A stretch of 64,000 nucleotides of DNA from Microbacterium timonense (GTDB lineage Bacteria; Actinomycetota; Actinomycetes; Actinomycetales; Microbacteriaceae), in NCBI RefSeq assembly GCF_900292075.1, contig NZ_OLMV01000005.1, positions 124,001-188,000 of the forward strand, read 5' to 3'. Positions 1-7,877 of the stretch are shown piece after piece. Position 1 is the stretch's first letter, and each line of letters begins with the position of its first letter. A program made the translations under genes and the position numbers. The notes under the pieces were generated by a model. That model saw nothing but the letters and a program-made list of their open reading frames with translations, was not told the origin of the DNA and did no database searches.

Positions 1-181
1 CGGAGATGACGGCGGCGACGGCCAGGCCCCACAATCCCCACACTCCCGCGGAGCGCTTCAGGGTGCGGCGCTGGAAGTACTCCTGGCCGGCCCGCGTATA
101 GGTCGCGCCGGCGACCTTGGCGGAACTGTCGGATGATGAGGCCGGAGACTCCGGCTGTGCTGCACTGCTCGCTTGGGACAT
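1..181 (-). CDS. Amino acid/amine permease, N-terminal fragment (ethanolamine permease-like)
   Basis: Only the first ~60 residues are inside the window; the gene continues beyond base 1. The start is an ATG at 181, preceded by GGAGG eight bases upstream. A Ser/Ala-rich cytoplasmic leader is followed by EYFQRRTLKRSAGVWGLWG and the start of a hydrophobic segment (LAVAAVIS). This 'LKR...WGLWGLAVAAVIS' opening is typical of APC-family ethanolamine permeases. It is divergent from the gamma-glutamylamide ligase at 358, so it probably imports the amine that the cluster degrades. The family call rests on about 60 residues; another APC amine or amino acid permease is possible. Confidence 0.6.
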   Translation of the reverse strand, partial: MSQASSAAQPESPASSSDSSAKVAGATYTRAGQEYFQRRTLKRSAGVWGLWGLAVAAVIS

Positions 182-357
182 CGGTCCTCCAGGGGTCGCG
201 AAGAGAGGTGCGCTCGGGTCGCGCTCATGCGCTTTTCGCCGATTGTGGCGCCTATTGGTCGGCTGTGTCTACCTTTGGAGGGGAATCTGGTTAGAGTGTG
301 CGGATGAGCGCGGTTCGCCAGGACCGCGCTCGTGACGTCGACACGGAGGAGAAGCGG
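182..357. promoter_or_regulatory. Divergent promoter region between permease and ligase genes
   Basis: This 176-base non-coding interval separates two divergent genes of the amine cluster and must hold both promoters. It is less GC-rich in its middle (about 228-300). The ligase ribosome binding site GGAGGAG lies at its right end. I could not identify a clear palindromic operator for the GntR regulator encoded at 4929. Confidence 0.5.
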
Positions 358-1713
358 ATGCCGGGAAACCTCACCGTCGAGCAGCTCGGCGCCGCGATCG
401 CCGCGGGCGACATCGACACCGTCGTGGTGGCCTTCGCCGACGCGCAGGGGCGCCTGGTCGGAAAGCGCGTGTCGGCGCGGCTGTTCCAGGAGGAGGTTCT
501 GCCGCACGGAGCGGAGGCGTGCAACTACCTCCTGTCGGTCGACGTCGACATGAACACGGTCGACGGTTACGCCATGTCGAGCTGGGAGACCGGCTACGGC
601 GACATGATGCTCCGCCCCGACGTCTCGACCTTGCGTCGCATCCCGTGGCTCGCCGGGTCTGCCCTCGTCATGGCCGACCTCACGTGGGAGAGCGGCGCGC
701 CGGTCGTCCAGTCGCCTCGCGACATCCTCCAGCGACAGCGCTCGAGACTGGCCGACCGCGGACTCGTGGCGTACTCGGGCACGGAGCTCGAGTTCATCGT
801 GTTCGACGACACGTATCGGGATGCCTGGGCCAAGGGCTACCGCGACCTCACCCCCGCGACCGACTACAACGTCGACTACGACCTGCTCGCCTCGGGGCGG
901 CTGGAGCCGTTGCTGCGCGACATCCGCCTGTCGATGGACGGCGCCGGGCTGTACACCGAAGGCGTCAAGGGAGAGTGCAACCTCGGCCAGCAGGAGATCG
1001 CGTTCCGCTACGCCGAGGTGCTCGAGACCGCCGACCAGCACGCGCTGTACAAGAACGGTGCGAAGGCGATCGCCGAGCAGCACGGCAAGTCGCTGACGTT
1101 CATGGCCAAGTTCAATGAGCGCGAGGGGAACAGCTGCCACATCCATCTCTCGGTGCGGTCGGCGTCCGGCGACGCCGTCATGGCCGGCGACGGCGAGCAC
1201 GGCTTCAGCCCGCTCATGGAGCATTGGATCGCCGGCATCCTCGCGACGCTGCGCGAGTTCACGCTGCTCTACGCGCCGAACATCAACTCGTACAAGCGGT
1301 TCGCGAAGGGCTCCTTCGCGCCGACGGGCATCGCGTGGGGCCTCGACAACCGCACCTGCGCGCTGCGCGTGGTGGGACACGGCTCTTCCCTCCGCGTGGA
1401 GAACCGGGTGCCCGGCGGCGACGTGAACCCCTATCTCGGCATCGCTGCGATCATCGCGGGCGGACTGCACGGCATCGAACATGAGCTGCCCCTTCCCGGC
1501 CGGCTGGAGGGCAACGCCTACGCCGCCGGGGTCGAGCATCTGCCCATGACGCTGCGCGAGGCGGCACAGCTGCTGGATCAGTCCGCTATCGCGCGGGCTG
1601 CGTTCGGCGATGACGTGGTGGAGCACTACCTGAACCAGGCGCGCATCGAGGTCGAGGCCTACGACGCCGCCGTGACCGATTGGGAGAGGGTGCGTGGTTT
1701 CGAACGCCTCTGA
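358..1713 (+). CDS. Glutamine synthetase family gamma-glutamylamide (ethanolamine/polyamine) ligase
   Basis: A 451-residue member of the glutamine synthetase fold, related to the actinobacterial GlnA3/GlnA4 and PuuA ligases that join glutamate to an amine using ATP. The ATG at 358 was chosen because GGAGGAG precedes it; an upstream ATG at 298 lacks such a site. Visible signatures are the N-terminal beta-grasp (TVVVAFADAQGRLVGKRV), the metal-binding stretch GTELEFIVF, the Glu-rich EGVKGECNLGQQEI segment, NSCHIHLSVRS, the NINSYKRF loop and ENRVPGGDVNPYL near the C-terminus. Neighbours (permease, gamma-glutamyl hydrolase, aldehyde dehydrogenase) point to amine catabolism, not nitrogen assimilation. 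Whether the amine is ethanolamine, putrescine or another cannot be read from sequence; the permease favours ethanolamine. Confidence 0.8.
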   Translation: MPGNLTVEQLGAAIAAGDIDTVVVAFADAQGRLVGKRVSARLFQEEVLPHGAEACNYLLSVDVDMNTVDGYAMSSWETGYGDMMLRPDVSTLRRIPWLAGSALVMADLTWESGAPVVQSPRDILQRQRSRLADRGLVAYSGTELEFIVFDDTYRDAWAKGYRDLTPATDYNVDYDLLASGRLEPLLRDIRLSMDGAGLYTEGVKGECNLGQQEIAFRYAEVLETADQHALYKNGAKAIAEQHGKSLTFMAKFNEREGNSCHIHLSVRSASGDAVMAGDGEHGFSPLMEHWIAGILATLREFTLLYAPNINSYKRFAKGSFAPTGIAWGLDNRTCALRVVGHGSSLRVENRVPGGDVNPYLGIAAIIAGGLHGIEHELPLPGRLEGNAYAAGVEHLPMTLREAAQLLDQSAIARAAFGDDVVEHYLNQARIEVEAYDAAVTDWERVRGFERL

Positions 1714-2557
1714 TGTCTCGAGCGTCTCGTCTCGCTTCCCTCGCTCAACGACCGACCACCCGGTCGTTGAGCGAGGGAGCGCCGGCGACCGAGGCGAAAC
1801 GCGTAAGCCGGTCGTCGGCCTGACGACGTATCTCGAGCAGGCCAAGCAGGGGGTGTGGGATGTGCGCGCCGCCTTCCTGCCGCAGCAGTACTTCGACTCG
1901 GTCGCCGCGTCCGGTGGCATCGCCGTGCTGCTCCCGCCGCAGCCCGACCCCGACGCCGCCGCGGCGGCCGTGCTCGACGGGCTCGACGGGTTGATCCTCA
2001 CCGGGGGCCTCGACGTGGACCCCGCGCTGTACGGCGCGCCGCGGCATCCGCTCACCGATCCGGCCCGCCCCGATCGGGATGCGTGGGAGCTCGCACTGTT
2101 CCGCGGGGCGGAGGAGCGACGGATGCCGGTGCTCGCGATCTGCCGCGGGCTCCAGCTCGTCAACGTCGCGCGGGGCGGCACGCTGCACCAGCACCTGCCC
2201 GAGGCGCTGGGCACCGAGCGGTACCGCATCGGCGGCGGGGTCTTCGCGGTGAACGAAGTGATGGTCGACGAAGGCTCGCGCCTGGCGGGGCTGGTGGGTG
2301 CCGGGTCCCTGGATGTGCACAGCTACCACCACCAGGGCATCGATCGACTGGGTGAGGGATTGGTGGCGACCGCCCGCACCGACGACGGGCTGGTGCAGGC
2401 GTTCGAGTCCGACGGCGACGGCTACCTCGTCGGCGTGCAATGGCACCCCGAGGAGAATCGCGAGGACCGCCGGCTCTTCGCCGGGCTCGTGGCCGAGGCA
2501 TCCGCGTTTCGTCTCGCGCGTTCCTCCTTCGCTCATGCGAGCGGAGTCCGGGCATGA
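1694..2557 (+). CDS. Class I glutamine amidotransferase-like gamma-glutamyl hydrolase (PuuD/peptidase C26 family)
   Basis: A 287-residue hydrolase expected to cleave gamma-glutamyl conjugates in the cytoplasm, as PuuD does for gamma-glutamyl-GABA. The nucleophile is Cys150 in LAICRGLQL, and the His251/Glu253 pair lies in VQWHPEE. The GTG at 1694 overlaps the upstream ligase by 20 bases and has GGGAGAGGG just before it; no ATG, GTG or TTG lies in frame between it and the conserved KPVVGLTTYL start of the domain. As a result the first ~37 residues are encoded by a perfect palindromic repeat (1738-1777), and the last ~20 residues (FRLARSSFAHASGVRA) also look repeat-derived. These tails are unlikely to be part of the ancestral fold. 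Confidence 0.82.
   Translation: MVSNASDVSSVSSRFPRSTTDHPVVERGSAGDRGETRKPVVGLTTYLEQAKQGVWDVRAAFLPQQYFDSVAASGGIAVLLPPQPDPDAAAAAVLDGLDGLILTGGLDVDPALYGAPRHPLTDPARPDRDAWELALFRGAEERRMPVLAICRGLQLVNVARGGTLHQHLPEALGTERYRIGGGVFAVNEVMVDEGSRLAGLVGAGSLDVHSYHHQGIDRLGEGLVATARTDDGLVQAFESDGDGYLVGVQWHPEENREDRRLFAGLVAEASAFRLARSSFAHASGVRA
1738..1777. repeat. Perfect 17-bp inverted repeat of the 'gtcgttgagcgag' type inside a coding region
   Basis: The arms CCCTCGCTCAACGACCG (1738-1754) and CGGTCGTTGAGCGAGGG (1761-1777) are exact reverse complements separated by ACCACC. Outer flanks (CTCGTCTCGC and GAGGCGAAACG) extend the symmetry imperfectly. This resembles the intergenic palindromic elements I know to be common in Microbacterium-like genomes. 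Here it lies in frame in the 5' end of the gamma-glutamyl hydrolase gene. It could form a strong RNA hairpin just after the ligase stop codon at 1713 and so affect translation of the downstream gene. Confidence 0.85.
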
Positions 2558-3915
2558 GCGCCACGTTCACCGTCGTCAACCCGGCGACCGCGCAGCCGAT
2601 CCGCGAGATCGCGCGGGCGGATGAGGCGCAGACGGACGCCGCCATCGCGCGCGCCGTCGTCGCCCAGTGGGCCTGGGCGTCGTTGCCGCCGGTGGCCCGG
2701 GCCGACGCGCTGCGCGCCTTCGCCCGCGTCGTCGAGGCGCACGTCGAAGAGCTCGCGCAGCTCGAGGTGCTGAACTCGGGACACCCGATCGGTTCGGCCC
2801 GGTGGGAGGCCTCCCACGTCGCGCAGGTGCTGAACTTCTACGCGGGCGCTCCGGAACGCCTGAGCGGTCAACAGATCCCAGTGGCGGGCGGGCTCGATGT
2901 GACGTTCCACGAGCCCTACGGCGTGGTCGGGATCATCGTGCCGTGGAACTTCCCGATGACGATCGCCTCGTGGGGCTTCGCTCCGGCGCTCGCCGCAGGA
3001 AACGCAGTGGTGCTGAAGCCGGCGGAGCTCACGCCGCTCACCGCGATGCGCCTCGGTGAGCTGGCCCGGGAGGCCGGCCTGCCGGACGGGCTGTTCACCG
3101 TCGTCACCGGGTCGGGCTCGGTCGTGGGCCAGCGCTTCGTGTCGCATCCCGACGTGCGCAAGGTCGTGTTCACCGGGTCGACGTCGGTGGGGACGGATGT
3201 CGCGGCCGGCTGCGCTCGTGAGCTCAAGCCCGTCACGCTCGAGCTCGGTGGCAAGAGCGCGAACATCGTGTTCGCGGACGCCGACCTCGAGAAGGCGGCC
3301 GCCTCGGCGCCCGGCGCGGTGTTCGACAACGCCGGGCAGGACTGCTGCGCGCGCAGCCGCATCCTCGTCGAGCGGTCGGTGTACGACCGGTTCCTCGAGC
3401 TGCTCGAACCCGCGGTGCAGGCTTGGCGCGTGGGCGACCCCGCAGACGAGCGGACCGAGATGGGACCGTTGATCTCGGCATCCCACCGCTCCACGGTCGC
3501 CGGCTTCCTCGATGGCGCGAAGGTCGCCTTCCGCGGCTCGGCGCCCGAGGGCGACGGCTTCTGGTTCGCGCCGACCGTCGTTCTGGCTGATCGTGGTGAC
3601 CGCATCGCGCGCGACGAGGTGTTCGGCCCGGTCGTGGCGGTCCTGCCGTTCGACGACGAGGCCGATGCGATCCGGCTCGCCAACGACACGATCTACGGGC
3701 TGGCGGGATCGATCTGGACGGAGAACCTGGGGCGCGCCGTCCGCGTATCGCGCGGCGTGAAGAGCGGCGTGCTGTCGGTGAACTCGCACTCCTCGGTGCG
3801 TTATTGGACGCCGTTCGGCGGCATGAAGGCCTCGGGTCTCGGCCGCGAGCTCGGTCCGGACGCCGCCGAGCACTTCACCGAGACGAAGAACGTCTTCTTC
3901 GCGACGGAGGCGTGA
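2554..3915 (+). CDS. NAD(P)-dependent aldehyde dehydrogenase
   Basis: A 453-residue aldehyde dehydrogenase. Its ATG at 2554 shares bases with the TGA of the hydrolase gene (ATGA overlap). The NAD-binding and catalytic signatures are all present: PWNFPMTIASWG, the general base Glu230 in TLELGGKSAN, and the catalytic Cys264 in GQDCCARSR. It is slightly shorter than the usual 480-500 residues, mostly at the N-terminus. In this operon it would oxidise the aldehyde formed after amine oxidation or from the gamma-glutamylated intermediate. The exact aldehyde is inferred, not visible. Confidence 0.85.
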   Translation: MSATFTVVNPATAQPIREIARADEAQTDAAIARAVVAQWAWASLPPVARADALRAFARVVEAHVEELAQLEVLNSGHPIGSARWEASHVAQVLNFYAGAPERLSGQQIPVAGGLDVTFHEPYGVVGIIVPWNFPMTIASWGFAPALAAGNAVVLKPAELTPLTAMRLGELAREAGLPDGLFTVVTGSGSVVGQRFVSHPDVRKVVFTGSTSVGTDVAAGCARELKPVTLELGGKSANIVFADADLEKAAASAPGAVFDNAGQDCCARSRILVERSVYDRFLELLEPAVQAWRVGDPADERTEMGPLISASHRSTVAGFLDGAKVAFRGSAPEGDGFWFAPTVVLADRGDRIARDEVFGPVVAVLPFDDEADAIRLANDTIYGLAGSIWTENLGRAVRVSRGVKSGVLSVNSHSSVRYWTPFGGMKASGLGRELGPDAAEHFTETKNVFFATEA

Positions 3916-4038
3916 CCCGATGCCGCCCGCAATCCCCCGTGTGTCCCCATCTCACGCCTTCGTGTCCCACTTTCGGTCGATCGAGCGTCCCTCGAGCGAT
4001 GGAAATCGGGACATGCACCAGAAAGGAAGCCCACAACC

Positions 4039-4812
4039 ATGGATCTGACGGCGAGACTCAAGGATCGGGTGGCCATCATCACCGGAGGTGCCTCCGGGAT
4101 CGGTCTGGCCACGGCGCGCCGCTTCGCGGCGGAGGGCGCGCGCGTCGTCATCGCAGACCTCGATCCGTCGGCGGGTGAGGTCGCCGCCGACGAGGTCGAC
4201 GGCGTCTTCCGTGCGGTCGACGTGGCCGACGAGCGCCAGGTGAACGCCGTGTTCGACGGGATCGCCGCCGAGTTCGGTCGCATCGACATCGCCTTCAACA
4301 ACGCCGGGATCTCGCCGGCCGACGACGACTCGATCGAGACCACCGAGCTGCCCGCGTGGGACCGCGTGCAGGATGTCAACCTCAAGAGCGTGTACTTGTG
4401 CTCGCGTGCGGCGCTGCGGCACATGGTGCCCGCCGGCAGGGGCTCGATCATCAACACCGCGTCGTTCGTGGCGCTGCTGGGTTCGGCGACGTCGCAGATC
4501 TCATACACCGCGTCCAAGGGCGGTGTGCTGGCGATGACGCGGGAGCTCGGTGTGCAGTTCGCGCGGCAGGGCATCCGCGTGAACGCGCTGTGCCCGGGAC
4601 CGGTCAACACGCCGCTGCTGCAGGAGCTGTTCGCGAAAGACCCGGAGCGCGCTCAGCGCCGTCTCGTGCACGTGCCGATGGGCCGCTTCGCCGAGCCCGA
4701 GGAGCTGGCGGCGGCTGTGGCGTTCCTCGCGTCCGACGATGCGTCGTTCATCACCGCCACCGGGTTCGTGGTCGACGGCGGCATCACCAACGCCTACGTC
4801 ACGCCGCTGTAA
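4039..4812 (+). CDS. Short-chain dehydrogenase/reductase (SDR)
   Basis: A 257-residue classical SDR. The cofactor motif TGGASGIG lies at residues 15-22, NNAG marks the structural motif, and the catalytic pair is Tyr156/Lys160 (YTASK). The ATG at 4039 follows AAAGGAAG. An acidic residue after the second beta strand (VIADLD) predicts NAD(H) preference. It is separated from the aldehyde dehydrogenase by 123 bases that carry imperfect TGTCCC/GGGACA half-sites at 3963-3968 and 4008-4013. It could oxidise a hydroxyl in the amine-derived carbon skeleton (ethanolamine has one), but the substrate is unknown. Confidence 0.85.
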   Translation: MDLTARLKDRVAIITGGASGIGLATARRFAAEGARVVIADLDPSAGEVAADEVDGVFRAVDVADERQVNAVFDGIAAEFGRIDIAFNNAGISPADDDSIETTELPAWDRVQDVNLKSVYLCSRAALRHMVPAGRGSIINTASFVALLGSATSQISYTASKGGVLAMTRELGVQFARQGIRVNALCPGPVNTPLLQELFAKDPERAQRRLVHVPMGRFAEPEELAAAVAFLASDDASFITATGFVVDGGITNAYVTPL

Positions 4813-4928
4813 GGTCGCCGCATGCTCGCAATTCAGGCAGAACAACGGGATCGGATGCCACACCCTGGGGTTTTCGGGGGCGCGGTGGCGGTCAGCCTGA
4901 GTTGTGCGCTGGATCGCGGGACGCTGCC

Positions 4929-5645
4929 GTGACCGACGCGTCGCTGCACGAGGTGCGCAAGGCCGTCTACCGGCCCGTGCGCGAGGGCAACGCCCTGGAA
5001 GACACCGTGGCCAGGCTGGCGCAGACGGTCCGGCTCGGTGTCGTCGCCCCTGGTGAGTCGCTGCCGTCGGAGCGTGAGCTCGCCGTCCTGTACGCGGTCA
5101 GCCGCGACACGGTGCGCGAGGCCATCCGCGAGCTCGCCGACACCGGCTATCTCGTGCGCCGTCGCGGCCGGTACGGCGGCACGTTCGTGGCTGACCCGCT
5201 CCCGCAGCCTCCGCACCCGCGCGACGTCGACGCTGCCGAGCTCGACGACGTCCTCGGGCTGCGCCGGGTACTCGAGGCCGGAGCAGCCCGCGCGGCCGCC
5301 GCTCGCACCCTCGACGCCGCCGCTCGTGAGGACCTGTGGGCTCGCTACGAGGCCGTGAATGCGGCATCCACCGGCGACTATCGCCGGCTCGACACGCTGC
5401 TGCACCTGACGATCGCCGAGCTGGCCGGCATCCCGTCGCTGGTCGCCCTGGCGGCCGAGAACCGCGCGCGAGTGAACGAGTGGCTCGACACCTTCCCGCT
5501 GCTGCCGCGCAACATCGAGCATTCCAACGCCCAGCACGAGCACATCGTGACCGCGATCCTCGCGGGGCGACCGGATGCCGCCGAGGCGGCGATCCTCGAA
5601 CACCTCGCCGGTTCGGAGGCGCTGCTGCGGGGGTTCCTCGCCTGA
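4929..5645 (+). CDS. GntR family transcriptional regulator, FadR (FCD) subfamily
   Basis: A 238-residue regulator starting at GTG 4929. The winged helix shows LAQTVRLGVVAPGESLPSER, ELAVLYAVSRDTVREAIREL and GRYGGTFV, the GntR signature. The C-terminal helical domain (VLEAGAARAAAART... LHLTIAELAG ... HEHIVTAIL) contains the Asp/His metal- and ligand-binding pattern of FCD regulators. It closes the amine cluster and most likely represses it until the amine or a product binds. No ATG start fits the domain boundary better; a weak RBS precedes the GTG. Confidence 0.85.
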   Translation: MTDASLHEVRKAVYRPVREGNALEDTVARLAQTVRLGVVAPGESLPSERELAVLYAVSRDTVREAIRELADTGYLVRRRGRYGGTFVADPLPQPPHPRDVDAAELDDVLGLRRVLEAGAARAAAARTLDAAAREDLWARYEAVNAASTGDYRRLDTLLHLTIAELAGIPSLVALAAENRARVNEWLDTFPLLPRNIEHSNAQHEHIVTAILAGRPDAAEAAILEHLAGSEALLRGFLA

Positions 5646-5679
5646 CGGGACGCGGAGGCCCCTTCGCTACTCTGGACGG

Positions 5680-6090
5680 ATGGCAGGCAGCAAGCGCGCG
5701 AAGAAGGGGAAGGAGCCCCTCGAGTTCCGCAACACTCAGCTGAGTGATGCCCTTCAGACGCAGGACATGGCGGCCGTGGCGTTCGCGCTGCGGCACGGTC
5801 CGACCGTCGTGCCCCTGATGCGTCCCGGCCACCGCGACAACCCGCTCGACGTCGGCGAGGTGTGGACCTACCGCGACCCCAAGACGGGGGATGTCGCACT
5901 GCTGCTGTTCAGCGACGCAGCCCACAAGCCGGCCACGCTGCCGCCGGGGGTGGCGCTGCAGTCGCCGGCGTGGCTGCGGGCGTTCCTGGGTGCGCACGAG
6001 CACGAGATCACGACCGTGTTCTTCGACATCGCCGGTCCGCACCCGATGCAGGCGTCGCCGGGGGACCTCATCGCCGCTCTCGACGCCTGA
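5680..6090 (+). CDS. SseB-like small cytoplasmic protein
   Basis: A 136-residue protein with a Lys/Arg-rich N-terminus (MAGSKRAKKGKEPLEF) followed by one alpha/beta domain. The pattern ALRHGPTVVPLMRPG, then VWTYRDPKTGDVALLLFSDA, resembles the SseB N-terminal domain common in actinobacteria, where a short 'value on a form' sheet precedes an L/FxS motif. No catalytic motif, signal peptide or membrane segment is visible. The family link is tentative, and no biochemical role can be given. Confidence 0.55.
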   Translation: MAGSKRAKKGKEPLEFRNTQLSDALQTQDMAAVAFALRHGPTVVPLMRPGHRDNPLDVGEVWTYRDPKTGDVALLLFSDAAHKPATLPPGVALQSPAWLRAFLGAHEHEITTVFFDIAGPHPMQASPGDLIAALDA

Positions 6091-6144
6091 GCCGTTCGGT
6101 CGCGACCGCGGGGTTGCTGCGGGGGCTCGATACGCTCGTTCCCT

Positions 6145-6224
6145 GCTGCTCTATCGGCGGGGCGCGGGCCGCGCGGCTCGACCGGCGGGGTGCGGGCCTC
6201 GCTGCTCGATCGGCGGGGTGGGGG
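6145..6224. repeat. Three tandem 28-bp degenerate repeats
   Basis: Units begin at 6145, 6173 and 6201 with an exact 28-base period. The shared core is GCTCGATCGGCGGGGTGCGG with variants (CTCTAT, CTCGAC). The upstream piece GGCTCGATACGCTCGTTCC at 6124-6142 belongs to the same word family. These resemble dispersed non-coding repeats of Microbacterium-like chromosomes. Confidence 0.75.
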
Positions 6225-6278
6225 CGACACTCCGGACCAGAAGTTGCATTGCGCACAGCGGCCCGGCAGACTCGCCGG

Positions 6279-6383
6279 GTGGAATTCCTGCTCGTCGGAA
6301 TCGTCTGCGCCGCGGGACTCGTGATCCCGGTCGCGTTGGGGGTCATGCCGTCGCAGCGGCGGCGTCGCCCGCGCGGGCGCTGA
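6279..6383 (+). CDS. Possible 34-residue single-membrane-segment peptide
   Basis: A GTG start is followed by EFLLVGIVCAAGLVIPVALGV, a plausible transmembrane helix, then a strongly basic tail (QRRRRPRGR). A helix with a positive-inside tail is typical of small membrane peptides. No good ribosome binding site precedes it, and the GC-rich sequence could give such an ORF by chance. Low confidence. Confidence 0.25.
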   Translation: MEFLLVGIVCAAGLVIPVALGVMPSQRRRRPRGR

Positions 6384-6422
6384 TCCTTCCCGACCCGCGC
6401 ACCCGCTGCAACGGGCGGTCGG

Positions 6423-7793
6423 TCAGAAGTTCGGCGCGCCGTCCTTCGGATCGCCCTTGGCGCGTGTTCGCACGTCGTCGAGTGCCCCTCGCAGGCGCCC
6501 GGAGCGGTCGTCGATGAGGTCGCGGTAGCCCAACCGCGCCGCCTCCGTACGCCGCTGCGCGGCCTGCGTCACCGGCCGGATCTCGCCGGCGAGGCTCAGT
6601 TCGCCGACGGCGGCGATGTGGCGCGGGATGTTCCAGCCCTTCACCGCACCGGCGACCGCAAGGGCGATCGCCAGATCGGCTGCGGGTTCTGCGAACCGCA
6701 CGCCGCCGACGGTGGAGACGTAGACGTCCTTGTCGGAGGTCTTGATGTCGACGCGCTTCTCGAGCACGGCGAGCACGGTGGCCACGCGCGCCGCATCGAC
6801 GCCGTTCACGATGCGCCGGGGGTTCGGCGACTTGCTGTCGATGGTGAGTGCCTGCACCTCGACGGGCAGGGCACGGCGACCTTCCAGCGCGATGGACACG
6901 CACGTTCCGGGTTCGGTACTGCCGTGACCGAGGAAGAGTGCGCTCGGGTCGGGCACCTCCGCGATGCCGGCTCCGGTCATGTCGAAGCATCCCACCTCGT
7001 CGGTGGGACCGAACCGGTTCTTCAGGGCCCGCACGAAGCGCAGCGACGTCTGCCGGTCCCCTTCGAACTGGCACACCACGTCGACCAGGTGCTCGAGGAT
7101 GCGCGGCCCGGCGATCGAGCCGTCCTTCGTGACGTGACCGACGATGATCGTCGGCAGTCCGCGCTCCTTGGCGACGCGGATGAGGGTCGCGGCGACCTCG
7201 CGCACCTGCGACGGGTGGCCGGCCATGCCTTCCGACAGCGCGGACGACACGGTCTGCACCGAGTCGACGATCAGCAGGTCCGGAGTGACATCGTCGACGT
7301 GGCCGAGGATCGTCGCGAGATCCGTCTCGCTTGCCAGATACAGCTCATCGTGCAGCGCGCCCGTGCGCTCGGCCCGCAAGCGCACCTGTGCGGTGGACTC
7401 CTCGGCGCTGGCGTACAGCACGCGCCGGCCGGCACGCGCGGACTGCGCGGCGACCTCGAGCAGGAGGGTCGACTTGCCGACCCCGGGCTCGCCCGACAGC
7501 AGGATCGCGGCGCCAGGCACGAGGCCTCCACCCAGCACGCGATCGAACTCGCCGACCCCGGTGGTGCGACGCGGCGCATCGGAGGTGTCGATCCGGGTGA
7601 TCGGCTGTGCTGTGCGCCCTGCACCGGGAGCCACGGGCGTGACCGACCGGACGATGCCCGTCTGCTCGGACGCCTCGACCACCGTGCCCCACTGCTGGCA
7701 CTCCCCGCAGCGCCCGACCCACTTGATCGTGGTCCACCCGCACTCGGTGCACCGGTAGGGCGCGGTCTGCGTCGGGCGTCGGGCTGCGGCCAT
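6423..7793 (-). CDS. radA: DNA repair protein RadA
   Basis: A 456-residue RadA, the RecA-related branch-migration helicase used in recombinational repair. An N-terminal zinc finger has Cys15/Cys18 and Cys29/Cys32. The Walker A motif GEPGVGKST is at residues 101-109, the RadA-specific KNRFG motif is at 258-262, and a Lon-protease-like C-terminal domain follows (YVSTVGGVRFAEPAADLAIA region). The ATG at 7793 places the zinc finger at its usual distance from the start; a longer in-frame extension to 7853 is not supported. Length and motifs are those of a complete functional protein. Confidence 0.95.
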   Translation of the reverse strand: MAAARRPTQTAPYRCTECGWTTIKWVGRCGECQQWGTVVEASEQTGIVRSVTPVAPGAGRTAQPITRIDTSDAPRRTTGVGEFDRVLGGGLVPGAAILLSGEPGVGKSTLLLEVAAQSARAGRRVLYASAEESTAQVRLRAERTGALHDELYLASETDLATILGHVDDVTPDLLIVDSVQTVSSALSEGMAGHPSQVREVAATLIRVAKERGLPTIIVGHVTKDGSIAGPRILEHLVDVVCQFEGDRQTSLRFVRALKNRFGPTDEVGCFDMTGAGIAEVPDPSALFLGHGSTEPGTCVSIALEGRRALPVEVQALTIDSKSPNPRRIVNGVDAARVATVLAVLEKRVDIKTSDKDVYVSTVGGVRFAEPAADLAIALAVAGAVKGWNIPRHIAAVGELSLAGEIRPVTQAAQRRTEAARLGYRDLIDDRSGRLRGALDDVRTRAKGDPKDGAPNF

Positions 7794-7877
7794 GGCTTCA
7801 CTGTACGGCGGGGAGGCGACATCGCCGGTGACAGACGCCTCGAGCCGAGGCATCCGTCATCGTTCCGTCGTGAGGGC

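Larger units (their letters stand above)
6091..6422. other. 332-base intergenic region with tandem repeats and a possible micro-ORF
   Basis: This gap lies between the SseB-like gene and the convergent radA. It contains three 28-base repeats (6145-6224) and a possible 34-residue ORF from GTG 6279. Nothing else is recognisable. Confidence 0.6.

Noticed and set aside
2440..2553. Upstream extension of the aldehyde dehydrogenase
   Set aside because: The extension overlaps the hydrolase coding region in another frame; the ATGA junction at 2554 gives the expected domain start.
6145..6224. Three 28-base repeats considered as a CRISPR remnant
   Set aside because: The units are directly adjacent with no spacers and differ from one another; no cas gene is nearby.
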